Positions 9,508 through 18,145 are shown, counted from the stretch's first letter. The stretch: 64,000 bases of DNA from Falsarthrobacter nasiphocae (GCF_031456275.1 NZ_JAVDUI010000001.1:930001-994000), one strand, 5' to 3'. Program-made: numbers and translations. The notes: generated from the sequence alone by a model not told the origin.

Positions 9508-10617
9508 CTAGGCATCCTTTCCAGCCGTGTCCTGTCGGCCGGCCGCCTCGGTGGAGCCATCTCCCGCACCGCCCGCGGGGCCCTGGCCGGCGGCTGCGTC
9601 GTCGTCGGCTCCCTCTCCGCCGGCCAGAAGCGTGGCGAGGCGCTCCCGCGAGACCTCCGCGAGAGTGGGGGGATTCCAGGAGGGGTTGCGGTCCTTGTCC
9701 ACGACCTGCGCGCGGATGCCCTCCACCATCTCGCCGGAGGAGAAGAGAGCCATGCCGACCCGGAGCTCGGCCGCGAGGGCCTCCCGCAGGGTGAGGCCGG
9801 GGGCGCGGCGCAGGAGAGCGAGGGTGACGAACGTCGAGGAGGGGGACTTCGACTCGATCGTCGCGGCCGTGTCCTCGTGACCGGAGGCGCGCAGGCGCGC
9901 CACAATCTCCACCGGGTCGTCCGAGGAGAAGCAGGAGTCGATCCACTCGCGGTCCGCGAGGAGCGCGGGCTCCGGGGGCTCGACGGCGAACTTGCGCACC
10001 GCGTCCACCGCCGGCTCGGTCTCCAGGGCGCGCGCGAGCTCCTCGAGGCGCTCGGACGGCACGTACCAGTCCGCGAGGCCCAGCGCGATGGCATCCGCGC
10101 CCGAGATCATCTCGCCCGTCAACGCCATCCACGTCCCCAGCTCGCCCGGCGCCTCGGAGAGAAGCTTCGACGCGCCGATGTCCGGGACGAACCCGATGCC
10201 CGTCTCCGGCATGCCGAGGCGGGTGCGCTCCGTGACGACCCGGACGCTGCCGTGCGCGGAGACGCCCACGCCGCCGCCCAGGACGATCCCGTCCATGAAC
10301 GCGACGTACGGCTTCGAATACTCGGCGATCGCGGCGTCCATGGCGTACTCGCGCTCGAAGAACGCGCGGGCGGCCTCGGGCTGGCCGTCGACGGCGGCCT
10401 GGCGGAGGGCGACGATGTCTCCACCGGCACACAGGCCTCGCTCGCCGGCGCCGCGGACGGCCACCTGGGCCACGTCCGGGTCCTCCGCCCACGCGGCGAG
10501 CTGGGCGCGGATCCCGTCCACCATCGCCTCGCTCAGCGCGTTGATGGCCTTCGGGCGGTTGAGCAGAATGGCGCCGAGATGCCCCCGGCGCTCGAACATG
10601 ACCTCGGTGGTGTCCAC
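9508..10617 (-). CDS. 3-hydroxyisobutyryl-CoA hydrolase
   Basis: A 369-residue crotonase-superfamily protein, longer than plain hydratases and with the HIBCH pattern: [51 protein letters not shown], and a C-terminal [14 protein letters not shown]. It releases CoA from 3-hydroxyisobutyryl-CoA in valine breakdown. The GTG at 10617 ([12 protein letters not shown]) follows AAGGGAG; the upstream in-frame ATG at 10659 would add an untypical leader. The C-terminus has a low-complexity Gly/Ala/Asp tail of about 30 residues. It is followed directly by the enoyl-CoA hydratase gene. Confidence 0.92.
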   Translation of the reverse strand: MDTTEVMFERRGHLGAILLNRPKAINALSEAMVDGIRAQLAAWAEDPDVAQVAVRGAGERGLCAGGDIVALRQAAVDGQPEAARAFFEREYAMDAAIAEYSKPYVAFMDGIVLGGGVGVSAHGSVRVVTERTRLGMPETGIGFVPDIGASKLLSEAPGELGTWMALTGEMISGADAIALGLADWYVPSERLEELARALETEPAVDAVRKFAVEPPEPALLADREWIDSCFSSDDPVEIVARLRASGHEDTAATIESKSPSSTFVTLALLRRAPGLTLREALAAELRVGMALFSSGEMVEGIRAQVVDKDRNPSWNPPTLAEVSRERLATLLAGGEGADDDAAAGQGPAGGAGDGSTEAAGRQDTAGKDA

Positions 10618-10709
10618 ACTGGCTCCCTTGGGTGATCGGCGTCTCACATCTCCCGCCAACCTACCAAGCGCACACGGGACGCGCAGTCCGGCTTGCTAGA
10701 TTCGAGGGT

Positions 10710-11528
10710 GTGAAGATCGCAACCTGGAACGTCAACTCCCTCCGTGCCCGCGCCGACCGAGTGGAGGCCTGGCTCGAGCGCAGCGACGCCGACGTCCTGG
10801 CGATCCAAGAGACCAAGTGCAAGGACGAGAACTTCCCGTGGGAGCTCTTCGAGCGCGCGGGCTACGAGGTGGCGCACTTCGGCCTGAGCCAGTGGAACGG
10901 CGTGGCCATCGTGTCCCGGGTGGGCCTGGAGGACGTGCAGCGCACGTTCGCCGGTCAGCCCGAGTTCGGCAAGGGCGGCAAGGACCCCATTCAGGAGGCC
11001 CGTGCCATGAGCGCCGTCTGCGGCGGCGTCCGCGTCTGGTCCCTCTACGTGCCCAACGGGCGCGGGCTCCAGGACGAGCACATGGGGTACAAGCTCCAGT
11101 GGCTCGACGTCCTGCGCGGCGAGGCCAAGGCCTGGCTCGAGGCGGACCCGGAGGCCAAACTGGCGCTGGTCGGAGACTGGAACATCGCCCCGAAGGACGA
11201 GGATGTCTGGGACATCGAGCTCTTCAAGCGCGAGGGCTACACGCACGTCTCCGAGCCTGAGCGGGCCGCGTTCCAGGCCTTCCTCGACCTCGGCTTCACC
11301 GACCCGGTCCGCGCCGAGCACCCCGGCCCCGGCGTCTACACGTACTGGGACTACACGCAGCTGCGCTTCCCCCGCAAGGAGGGCATGCGCATTGACTTCC
11401 AGCTCCTCTCGCCGGCCCTGGCCAAGAGCGTGACGCGCACGTGGATCGACCGGGATGAGCGCAAGGGCAAGGGCGCCTCGGACCACGCGCCCGTCGTCGT
11501 CGAATTCTCCGAGGGAACCGAAGCGTGA
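10710..11528 (+). CDS. xth: exodeoxyribonuclease III family nuclease
   Basis: A 272-residue AP endonuclease/exonuclease of the ExoIII/EEP fold: KIATWNVNSLRAR, AIQETKC with the metal glutamate, VYVPNGRG-type SLYVPNGRG, VGDWNIAP and the C-terminal SDHAPV with the catalytic histidine. It cleaves at abasic sites in base-excision repair. Start GTG 10710 places the first beta strand at residue 2. The following gene starts on its stop codon (GTGA). Confidence 0.95.
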   Translation: MKIATWNVNSLRARADRVEAWLERSDADVLAIQETKCKDENFPWELFERAGYEVAHFGLSQWNGVAIVSRVGLEDVQRTFAGQPEFGKGGKDPIQEARAMSAVCGGVRVWSLYVPNGRGLQDEHMGYKLQWLDVLRGEAKAWLEADPEAKLALVGDWNIAPKDEDVWDIELFKREGYTHVSEPERAAFQAFLDLGFTDPVRAEHPGPGVYTYWDYTQLRFPRKEGMRIDFQLLSPALAKSVTRTWIDRDERKGKGASDHAPVVVEFSEGTEA

Positions 11529-12352
11529 CCCCAGGGGCGCGGCGGACGTACAGCGTTGTGCGCCTCTACGTCCCAGCCGAGAGCTTCCCGGGCGCGACCC
11601 TCATCGACGCGATCTCGACGGGCCTCGATCACGACGCCCTCGAGGCCGAAGCCGTCCGGCAAGAGCTCCCCGAGCTCCTCAAGTCCGCGAGCGAGCGCCG
11701 GGCGGACCGCCTCTCCCGCCCCACCGTCTACCGCGCGATCATCGAGAACCAGCGCGTCTACGTCTCCCCCGAGCAGCCCGAGGCCCGCATCCCAGAGACT
11801 GCGCGCGCCCTCGTTGACTCTGTGGGCGAACTGCTATTCGCAAGCCTCGTCAGCCGCGAGTCCATCGAGGAGGCGGCGGACGCTCTGAACGACGACGAGT
11901 CAGGCCTCGCGCGGTTCCCCACCGCCCGGTACATGTGGGCCGGGTCCGCCTGCGTGCCAATCTCGTGGCTCATCATGTTCGCCGACGAGGCCGCGCCGGC
12001 CGTGTCCCCGCCTGGGGTCCTGCGCGTCGACGTCGGCACCGCTTTGTCACGTCTCAGGTCCGCGATCACCGCCATCGGCGGCGCGGCCCTGCCCACGGCC
12101 ATCTTGCGCGAGCTCTCCCTGACCGAGTCGTGGCTGACGCCCCACGCAGAGGGGTTTGTGGAGCTGGACTACGGGGCGGCGGCATGGATCATCGGAACCG
12201 ACGATTCGCCCCGGGACCTGGGTGTGATCGTGGAGGCCCTGTTCGACGGGGACACGGCGACGGCCGCGCTGGCGTATCGGCGCTTTGCGGCCCGCTGGGC
12301 GGGGGTCCGCTCCGCCGTGCTTGAGATGAACACGAGTGAAACCACAGATTGA
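11525..12352 (+). CDS. hypothetical protein coupled to exonuclease III
   Basis: A 275-residue soluble protein that I do not recognise. It has no signal peptide or clear membrane segment, is rich in Ala/Glu/Leu and contains a stretch TALSRLRSAITAIGGAALPTAI in the second half. Its GTG start overlaps the xth stop, so the two are translated together, which hints at a shared DNA-related or stress role but does not prove one. Codon use looks like that of its core neighbours. Confidence 0.75.
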   Translation: MTPGARRTYSVVRLYVPAESFPGATLIDAISTGLDHDALEAEAVRQELPELLKSASERRADRLSRPTVYRAIIENQRVYVSPEQPEARIPETARALVDSVGELLFASLVSRESIEEAADALNDDESGLARFPTARYMWAGSACVPISWLIMFADEAAPAVSPPGVLRVDVGTALSRLRSAITAIGGAALPTAILRELSLTESWLTPHAEGFVELDYGAAAWIIGTDDSPRDLGVIVEALFDGDTATAALAYRRFAARWAGVRSAVLEMNTSETTD

Positions 12353-12696
12353 CTTTTAGTTGTCCTCAGTTTTGCTTCAGGTTTATTTAGACCGGTCTAG
12401 GCACCTCAGGGTCTTTTTGTACCAGGTACATAAGGCAGCATATAGCTGTGTTTAAGCGGGTATGACATATTTTGTACCATGCATCGCATTTTGTTACCGA
12501 ACCGTAACTACTTATGGGCAGGTTTTGGCGCTTCAGGAATATAGGCTTCCTGACAGATCCCGGAAGACACCCCGACTCTCGATCGGCGGCCCCCGGCGCA
12601 GTCGCGAAGCGGCGCCAGGAATCCGCTCACGAGAGTCGAAGCGCCAGCCGAGATCCACTCACACACCGTTCGACTCATCCGATATGAGGAGCACCC
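12353..12696 (+). promoter_or_regulatory. AT-rich leader with palindromes upstream of two secreted-protein genes
   Basis: No gene is seen in these 344 bp, which are far richer in A+T than the surroundings. They hold a perfect 12-bp palindrome TAGACCGGTCTA (12388-12399), GTACCAGGTAC (12419-12429), and a hairpin TCAGGAA-N7-TTCCTGA (12533-12553). These look like operator or RNA elements controlling the secreted pair. A good ribosome site (GAGGAG at about 12686) precedes the ATG at 12697. Confidence 0.6.
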
Positions 12697-13392
12697 ATGA
12701 AGCGGATCCAGAAGACCGCCGCAGCCCTCGGCGCCGCCGCACTGCTGGCCTCGGCCGCCGCCGCACCGGCGCAGGCCATCACGATCTCCAACACCTACCC
12801 GGAGACGCCCGCGACCAATCCGAACCTGCCGCTGGTGCATACGTACCACGGTTCGGACCACCTCAAGGCGAACATCCTCAACCCCCGCCCGGTCTGCAAC
12901 GCGTGGGAAGACAAGCGGACGTCGATCTACAAGGTGACCGACAGCTTCTCGCCCGTCGGCACCATCTCCACGACGAACCAGACCAAGAGCACCATCCCGC
13001 TCACGCAGCAGCTCTCCAAGACGCAGACCATCTCCATCAAGGTCAACGGCAGCCAGACGGAGACGACTTCCGTCAACGGTGGCGGCACGGGCACCGGGCA
13101 GAACGGCAGCGTCACGGGCGGCATCGCCTACTCCCTGGCCAAGACCATCGGCGGCGAGGCCTCGTACTCGCTCTCCTGGCAGGTCGGCCAGACCATCGGC
13201 CCCTACGACGTCCCCGCCGGCTACACGGGCGAGGCCACGTACGGCTTCCGCACCATCACGATGACGGGCACGCAGCAGTACTGCAAGCCCAACGGCACCT
13301 GGTCCACGCCGAGCGCCTACGTCGCCTTCGTCCCGATCAAGAACGAAGTCCGCGTGAAGCTCTACAACAACCCGGCCGACTCCGCTAACTGA
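12697..13392 (+). CDS. secreted beta-rich protein, possibly aerolysin-like
   Basis: A 231-residue protein with a clear signal peptide (about residues 1-27, ending APAQA). The mature part has two cysteines (in RPVCNAW and QYCKPNG), enough for one disulfide. The middle is Ser/Thr/Gly-rich with alternating polarity (NQTKSTIPLTQQLSKTQTIS) followed by a glycine-rich turn and SLSWQVGQTIGPYDVPAGYT. That arrangement recalls the membrane-inserting hairpin of ETX/MTX2/aerolysin pore formers. This is an inference from pattern, not a family match I can prove. It is followed after 21 bp by another secreted protein. Confidence 0.7.
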   Translation: MKRIQKTAAALGAAALLASAAAAPAQAITISNTYPETPATNPNLPLVHTYHGSDHLKANILNPRPVCNAWEDKRTSIYKVTDSFSPVGTISTTNQTKSTIPLTQQLSKTQTISIKVNGSQTETTSVNGGGTGTGQNGSVTGGIAYSLAKTIGGEASYSLSWQVGQTIGPYDVPAGYTGEATYGFRTITMTGTQQYCKPNGTWSTPSAYVAFVPIKNEVRVKLYNNPADSAN

Positions 13393-13413
13393 TCCCTCCA
13401 GGAGAACATCACC

Positions 13414-13989
13414 ATGAAGAAGATCGCATCGCGCACCGCGGCCGCTGCCGTCGTCGCCACTCTGGGATTCACTGGTCTCGGCGCCTCCGCCCAGGCCGCC
13501 GAGGCCCCCACCACGGGCCTGGACCTGGCACCGTACGTGACGGTGTCCAGCGCCAAGGCTCCCGGCTTCGCCGGCGCCGTCGCCATCCGCGTCAAGAACG
13601 TCGGCAGCGAGCGGTACTACGGCGAGTTCCCCGCCGTGACCTTCCGCGTGGACGTCAAGACGGAGAAGGGGCCCAAGGGCGTTGACCGCCTCATGACCCC
13701 CGGCTGGTACAACGGCGCCTACATGCGGGACCTCGGATTCAACGAGTCCACGTCCACGCGCACGTTCGAGATCACGCTGTCCAACCCCGTCCCGGTCGGC
13801 AAGGACCAGCTCGTGGCCACCCTGAACTTCGGTGACGGGCTCACGCGCGAAGGACGCCTGACGAACTCGATCACCGTCACGCAGACGGGCCGCCTCGCCG
13901 GCGACACGTCCACGGGCAACGATCAGAACATCAGCTCCCTGACCAGCGCCAAGGACGACTTCGGCCGCCCCATCGCCGGTCTGTTCTAA
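13414..13989 (+). CDS. secreted hypothetical protein
   Basis: A 191-residue protein with a signal peptide (about residues 1-28, ASAQA). The mature chain has a beta-sandwich look (LAPYVTVSSAKAPGFAGAVAIRVKNVGSER-like start, then FRVDVKTEKG, TRTFEITLSNPVPVG, LVATLNFGDG). No cysteines are visible. It follows the first secreted gene with a good ribosome site (CCAGGAG) and ends shortly before a strong terminator, so the two make a two-gene operon. Function unknown; a partner or adaptor for the first protein is possible. Confidence 0.7.
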   Translation: MKKIASRTAAAAVVATLGFTGLGASAQAAEAPTTGLDLAPYVTVSSAKAPGFAGAVAIRVKNVGSERYYGEFPAVTFRVDVKTEKGPKGVDRLMTPGWYNGAYMRDLGFNESTSTRTFEITLSNPVPVGKDQLVATLNFGDGLTREGRLTNSITVTQTGRLAGDTSTGNDQNISSLTSAKDDFGRPIAGLF

Positions 13990-14044
13990 GACTCGCCGCG
14001 GGCGCCCCAGTGGCGCGCACGGCGTGGGCTGCCCAGCCCTGAAA

Positions 14045-14095
14045 AGGCCGCTGGCCGACACCTTCCCCCCGGGGTGGCGGTCAGCGGTCTTTTTT
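14045..14095 (+). terminator. Rho-independent terminator of the secreted-protein operon
   Basis: A stem of about 16 pairs (AGGCCGCTGGCCG.. against ..CGGTCAGCGGTCT, with two mismatches) ends in six T residues, about 55 bp after the second secreted gene. Confidence 0.85.
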
Positions 14096-14106
14096 GCTCG
14101 GTGCGA

Positions 14107-14225
14107 GGTGGTGCCGATCCGCGGCACCTTCACCTCAGCCACGCCAACATTGAGCCTTCCCGGCCCCCGGAATCTCGCCTCAAAGCAGGCGCCGTTCATC
14201 CGATCATGCCGCACGTCGACAGGAG
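14107..14225. repeat. 119-bp direct repeat, left copy
   Basis: This segment is repeated exactly, as far as I can see, at 16186-16288 plus 17579-17594, the second copy being split by the IS element. The left edge contains a hairpin GGTGCC-N7-GGCACC that in this copy extends to GAGGTG/CACCTC. The last nine codons and stop of the AbiEii-like gene lie inside it. The two copies bracket the toxin-antitoxin genes. Confidence 0.9.
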
Positions 14226-15044
14226 CGCGGCTGCTATCTCGCGACGCCGAGGCAAGTCAGGGCGCGTCACAACCTCGCCACCTGCATCAGGGGCGACGAA
14301 ATATCGGGTAAAGAGCTCTGCGTCAGTTCCCGCCATCCGCATGCGGAGATCGTCTTGCTCTGCACGGCTCAAAGCCCCGAGCGCATCCAACCCGAGCAGG
14401 GCCGCGGCCGCGCAGTCCACGTCAAAGTCGTGCCCCTCGAGAATCTCGTAACCTGCCTTGGTGTCATAGAGGCGGTCCACAACACCCGAGTCATTCGCGT
14501 ACCAGTACGCCGCAGCCGCCAAATCGGTTGCGTCCTTGTACTCACATCCCGGCACCCGATCCAGCCACGCACAGAGTTTTACCGCCGCGTATCCAGCGGG
14601 GCTCGGCACCATGATGGGGTGCCCGGAGGGAAGCGTGAATGGCGAGGACCCCGCGTAGATAGAGCGAAACCCGAAGACACTAAGACTCTCGCCCCTAGAG
14701 CGCGGCGTGGCTTCCCCGTCGGGCTCTTCAACAGCGCCAAACGGAACGCAGTCCACGGGCCATCCTGCAATCCTGCACCGAATGCCACTTGCCCCCAAAG
14801 GAGGGAATTCGTTGCGGGCCTTGTCGAAGGGCTCCCACGTGGCCAATGAGATTGCCATGTCAAGATCCGTGGTGCGCCGCAGCGGGAGCTGCTCATGGCC
14901 GTAGGCGGCATGATGGAGGTCGCGCGCGAAGGCGCCGACGAGCATGAGTGCCTGTGGGGCAAGTCCCGTTTTCGTCACGAGTTCTCGGACAACGTCGTCA
15001 ACCGGCGAGATGACCCCCTCTGGCACCCGAGTCAGGTCATACAT
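14196..15044 (-). CDS. AbiEii-type nucleotidyltransferase toxin (type IV TA)
   Basis: A 282-residue protein starting MYDLTRVPEG. It carries a polymerase-beta-type nucleotidyltransferase core: LVGAFARDL (about residues 36-43) and the metal-binding TDLDMAI with D60 and D62. AbiEii toxins add nucleotides to tRNA acceptor ends and block growth. Start ATG 15044 is chosen because it overlaps the stop of the AbiEi-like gene by eight bases. The ORF could extend upstream but only through the antitoxin coding region. The C-terminal STCGMIG is encoded by the 119-bp repeat, so the original C-terminus may have differed. Confidence 0.8.
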   Translation of the reverse strand: MYDLTRVPEGVISPVDDVVRELVTKTGLAPQALMLVGAFARDLHHAAYGHEQLPLRRTTDLDMAISLATWEPFDKARNEFPPLGASGIRCRIAGWPVDCVPFGAVEEPDGEATPRSRGESLSVFGFRSIYAGSSPFTLPSGHPIMVPSPAGYAAVKLCAWLDRVPGCEYKDATDLAAAAYWYANDSGVVDRLYDTKAGYEILEGHDFDVDCAAAALLGLDALGALSRAEQDDLRMRMAGTDAELFTRYFVAPDAGGEVVTRPDLPRRREIAAALLSTCGMIG

Positions 15045-16065
15045 AGGGCAGCGCGATCTGTTTCGCGACCTCCCACTGGCGGGGGTCCCTCGACGCCATG
15101 AGGTCTGCCCTGACGAGCAAAGCGGGAGCCACTTCGGACCGGAGGCCCGTGTCGACACTGGTTCCATCCGGCTCGGTCCAGAACTTCCGGCGAATCACAA
15201 TATTGCCCTCCCCCGTGCTCGGGGCCCGCCAACGGTTGCGGACTGCCAGCTCTTTCCACGAGCCGTTTGTGTAGACCGTCAGCGTCGTAGGTCGGATGAG
15301 GTCGGGCACGGCGGACTCACCGCCCAACACCACCGCTGCCGATGGCGTCACGCGTCGGTCGATATCGCCCTCCAAGCGCCGCAGTTCCAAGGCGGGGCCA
15401 AGCCCAGTCGGATAGGAGCTCAACCAAATCTGTTCAAGGTCTTCTCTTCGCGTGAGGCGCACTCCGTCCTGGTCTCGGACAACGAACCCCTCCCGGACGA
15501 GAAGGCCGACAGTGCTGTTGACGAGGCCAAGGGAGACGCCCGCGGCCTCCGCCACCTCCCGCTGGGGTGCCTGCCTCAACTGAGGCCAGGCAAGAAGAGC
15601 AAAAATCACCTGCGAACGGCGGGGGGTGAACAGACTCCCCTTCTCCGAGACTCGAAGTCGGGCTTGCACCTCTGCCCACGGACCCTTCGGCCGCCCCTGG
15701 ATCTCGATGTACGTGCCCCCGAACTTCAGGTTCATGTTGCCCGACATGTCCACATAGTTCACCCCCATCCGCCGGAAGGCCTCGGCGCTGCGCGGGGAGA
15801 TGTACGGCGCGAGCACCACCAAGGGAGGCGGGTGAGGAGTGCCATCGTCCAGAAAGGGAGTCGTGATCCCCCTGTTCTCCGGGATGGATTCCACGGTGCC
15901 GGAAGGAAGATAGACCAACTCGACGTCGCTCGACCCCCGCGGGCTTTGCAAGCGCGCACGTGTCAGGGCGCCGGCGTCCAAGGCGCCGAGAGGAATCTCG
16001 CTCCGGAGATTGATCTCGTGGGCTGAGAGGAGGTGGTGGGCGGTCATCGGCATGAGCTCGTGCAT
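15037..16065 (-). CDS. AbiEi-type antitoxin/transcriptional regulator (type IV TA)
   Basis: A 342-residue protein with the pattern of AbiEi-family antitoxins: LAPYISPRSAEAFRRMGVNYVDMSGNMNLKFG in the middle, a winged helix (REVAEAAGVSLGLVNSTVGLLVREG) and a C-terminal domain ending in PALLVRADLMASRDPRQWEVAKQI. AbiEi proteins repress their own promoter and neutralise AbiEii toxin without direct binding. It precedes and overlaps the toxin gene, as in known abiE operons. Repeated GTTCACT/AGTGAAC elements lie just upstream. GC content is visibly lower than in the core genes, suggesting transfer. Confidence 0.8.
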   Translation of the reverse strand: MHELMPMTAHHLLSAHEINLRSEIPLGALDAGALTRARLQSPRGSSDVELVYLPSGTVESIPENRGITTPFLDDGTPHPPPLVVLAPYISPRSAEAFRRMGVNYVDMSGNMNLKFGGTYIEIQGRPKGPWAEVQARLRVSEKGSLFTPRRSQVIFALLAWPQLRQAPQREVAEAAGVSLGLVNSTVGLLVREGFVVRDQDGVRLTRREDLEQIWLSSYPTGLGPALELRRLEGDIDRRVTPSAAVVLGGESAVPDLIRPTTLTVYTNGSWKELAVRNRWRAPSTGEGNIVIRRKFWTEPDGTSVDTGLRSEVAPALLVRADLMASRDPRQWEVAKQIALPYV

Positions 16066-16073
16066 AGAAGTCC

Positions 16074-16124
16074 GTTCACTCGTTCGACTCGTTCACTCTA
16101 ACTGAACAGGTCAAAATAGTGAAC
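16074..16124 (-). promoter_or_regulatory. Repeated operator elements upstream of abiEi
   Basis: The stretch contains GTTCACT (16074), CGTTCGACT (16081), CGTTCACT (16090) as near-tandem repeats and an inverted AGTGAAC (16118-16124). AbiEi regulators are known to bind inverted repeats in their own promoter, so this is the likely autoregulatory site. Confidence 0.65.
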
Positions 16125-16185
16125 ACACTACCGAAGGGGCCCGGACGAGGACGCGGCGGGGGTGGGCGCGGCGCGTGCAGGGCGG

Positions 16186-16288
16186 GGTGGTGCCGATCCG
16201 CGGCACCTTCACCTCAGCCACGCCAACATTGAGCCTTCCCGGCCCCCGGAATCTCGCCTCAAAGCAGGCGCCGTTCATCCGATCATGC
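16186..16288. repeat. 119-bp direct repeat, right copy (first 103 bp)
   Basis: Identical to 14107-14209. The IS element interrupts it here; the last 16 bp of the repeat resume at 17579 after the target duplication. Confidence 0.9.
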
Positions 16289-17570
16289 GGGTTAGCGGCC
16301 AAAAAGTGTGTGTGGCAGGGGCCTGCTTCCCAGTCGGCAGTAGGGCTATACGCCCGTTGACTTACTCTGCAAGCATGATGAATGCCCCTTCCCGCGAATC
16401 GGCCCCGTTGTGGTGTATGCGCCCAGCCCCTGATCAAGAACGGCACGACCAGCGCAGGACGCCCGCGCTACCGATGCTCATCCTGCGGAGCGTCCACCAC
16501 CCCAGCCCGCCGGGATGACCTGACACGGGCCCACCAGATCCACCGCTTCGAGGACTGGCTCCTTGGACGTACGACCCAGGGCGAGCACGGGCCCGCTCGC
16601 ACATTCCGCCGCCAACATGCCTGGTGCTGGAACGTGGCCCCGGAACCAGTACTGACCGGGGAAGTCCACCGGGTGCTGATGCTGGATGGGACGTACTTCA
16701 ACACCTGGTGCGCGCTCGTGGCCTACACCGGTGAGCATGTCGTGGCGTGGCAGTTCTGCGACCGGGAGAAGCGCGCGTCCTGGGCCGCGCTGCTGGAGAT
16801 GATCCCGGCCCCGGAGATCGTCATCGTCGACGGGAACGCCGCGGCTCTGACCGTGATCGGCGAGCTGTGGCCCGCCACCCGGGTTCAACGGTGTCTCTTT
16901 CATCTGCTTCACCGGGTGGATGAGCATCTCACTCGTCGGCCCGTGCTACAGGCAGGGCGGCAACTGCGGTCGCTGGCCCGGGCGTTGCCGAAGGTCTCCT
17001 CCCTGGACCAGGCGGCCTCGTGGGAGGCTTCGTTGGCCGCGTGGCATGGGGCCTGGCGGGCGCTTCTGACGGAGCGCACGTACGCCCGTGCTGGCCTGGT
17101 GAGGCCCTCGAGCGTGCCTGTGAGCGCGGCGTGGTGGTACACGCATCAGCGTCTTCGGCGGGCGTATTTCACCCTGGAACGCGTTCGCAAAGCCGGGCAT
17201 CTCTTCACCTGGTTGGAACAAGCCAGGCCCGGGGAAGTGCTGCCGCGTACGACAAGCCCGCTCGAGGGTGGGGTCAATGCCGGGCTCAAGGAACTCTTCC
17301 GACTGCATCGCGGGATCCCCAGGCACCGGGCCCCCGTGGCGGCGGCCTGGTATTTCCGGTCCTTGAGCGTGGACACTCGACCAGCAAGCGAGCTCATCCG
17401 CCCTGAGCACTACCAGGCCCGGGAGGACACCATCGCGGGGGTCGAGGACGTGATCGGGCCCGAGCTGTGGGGCACCGGGTTCAGCTGGGAGGACGGGAAC
17501 GGAACCCAGCGAGGGTGGGCAGGACGGCCATGACACGCCCGAGAAAAACACACTTTTTGGCCGCTAACCC
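16289..17570 (+). mobile_element. IS256-family (IS1249-like) insertion sequence, copy 1
   Basis: The element is 1,282 bp, with perfect terminal inverted repeats starting GGGTTAGCGGCCAAAAAGTG. It is flanked by an 8-bp target duplication GATCATGC (16281-16288 and 17571-17578). It carries one transposase gene and lies inside the right copy of the 119-bp repeat. A second copy with the same length and ends lies at 52660-53941 in the opposite orientation. Confidence 0.95.
16382..17533 (+). CDS. IS1249-type transposase
   Basis: A 383-residue transposase. It has an N-terminal zinc ribbon (C10, C13, C32, C35 in CGVC and CSSC), a DDE core with D102 in VLMLDGTYF, D150 in VIVDGNAA and a glutamate in TTSPLEGGVN, and the helical insert CLFHLLHRVDEHL. 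This layout is that of the IS1249 subgroup of IS256. It appears intact. Compared with the second copy the protein differs by one residue, Ile159 here against Val there. Confidence 0.93.
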   Translation: MPLPANRPRCGVCAQPLIKNGTTSAGRPRYRCSSCGASTTPARRDDLTRAHQIHRFEDWLLGRTTQGEHGPARTFRRQHAWCWNVAPEPVLTGEVHRVLMLDGTYFNTWCALVAYTGEHVVAWQFCDREKRASWAALLEMIPAPEIVIVDGNAAALTVIGELWPATRVQRCLFHLLHRVDEHLTRRPVLQAGRQLRSLARALPKVSSLDQAASWEASLAAWHGAWRALLTERTYARAGLVRPSSVPVSAAWWYTHQRLRRAYFTLERVRKAGHLFTWLEQARPGEVLPRTTSPLEGGVNAGLKELFRLHRGIPRHRAPVAAAWYFRSLSVDTRPASELIRPEHYQAREDTIAGVEDVIGPELWGTGFSWEDGNGTQRGWAGRP

Positions 17571-17578
17571 GATCATGC

Positions 17579-17594
17579 CGCACGTCGACAGGAG
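17579..17594. repeat. 119-bp direct repeat, right copy (last 16 bp)
   Basis: These bases (CGCACGTCGACAGGAG) complete the repeat copy that begins at 16186, after removal of the IS and one target duplication. They match 14210-14225. Confidence 0.88.
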
Positions 17595-17690
17595 TCCGGA
17601 CGTACCGCTCGTTGGCCGGCGCTCCCGGGGATCCTCGACCCCGCAGCTCCTCTCGCAGCGAGTAGCCTGAACCGGCTCTAGACAGCAAAG

Positions 17691-17722
17691 AACCCCCGCG
17701 ATGTAGAAGCTACGCGGGGGTT
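17691..17722 (-). terminator. Terminator of the tRNA-Glu/Asp/Phe transcript
   Basis: AACCCCCGCG pairs perfectly with CGCGGGGGTT around a 12-base loop. On the reverse strand it is followed by a short T-rich run and lies just after tRNA-Phe, so it ends the three-tRNA transcript. Confidence 0.85.
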
Positions 17723-17725
17723 CAG

Positions 17726-17798
17726 TGGCTCCGACCGGCGTCGATCCGGTGACCTTTCGATTTTCAGTCGAACGCTCTACCAACTGAGCTACAGAGCC
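17726..17798 (-). tRNA. tRNA-Phe (GAA)
   Basis: The reverse strand gives a 73-nt cloverleaf with acceptor GGCTCTG pairing CGGAGCC, D-loop AGCTCAGTTGGTAGAGC, anticodon GAA in CTGAAAA and T-arm GGATCGACGCC. CCA is not encoded. Confidence 0.95.
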
Positions 17799-17866
17799 GA
17801 GTCATTCACGATGACCCCAGAGATGACGAGGGCATTCCCGAAGGAATGCCGACGACGCTCTCTGAG

Positions 17867-17940
17867 CGACCCTGACGGGACTTGAACCCGCGACCTCCGC
17901 CGTGACAGGGCGGCGCGCTAACCAACTGCGCTACAGGGCC
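17867..17940 (-). tRNA. tRNA-Asp (GTC)
   Basis: The reverse strand gives a 74-nt cloverleaf with acceptor GGCCCTG, D-loop AGCGCAGTTGGTTAGCGC, anticodon GTC in CTGTCAC and T-loop GGTTCAAGTCC. Discriminator base G. CCA is not encoded. Confidence 0.95.
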
Positions 17941-18072
17941 TTGAAGAATCGGCTCAAAAGTTCTTTCAAACTTCCTTGCCGTTCCAAGAGTTAGACTCTA
18001 TCATGCTTTTTTCCACCGTGCAAACTCTGCGGCTCCAGCACTCTGGAATCCAGTTTTCCGCACGAAGCGGAG

Positions 18073-18145
18073 TACCCCCAACGGGATTCGAACCCGTGCC
18101 GCCGCCGTGAAAGGGCGGTGTCCTAGGCCGCTAGACGATGGGGGC
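18073..18145 (-). tRNA. tRNA-Glu (TTC)
   Basis: The reverse strand gives a 73-nt cloverleaf: acceptor GCCCCCA, anticodon TTC in CTTTCAC, T-loop GGTTCGAATCC. It is the first gene of the cluster transcribed leftward into tRNA-Asp and tRNA-Phe. Confidence 0.95.

Noticed and set aside
12508-14214. 568-codon frame opposite the secreted-protein pair
   Set aside because: Composition is that of antisense reading of GC-rich genes; it crosses a strong terminator and lacks any motif.
14041-16288. CRISPR-like reading of the repeated segments
   Set aside because: Only two copies of a long repeat with genes between; no short regularly spaced repeats or cas genes.
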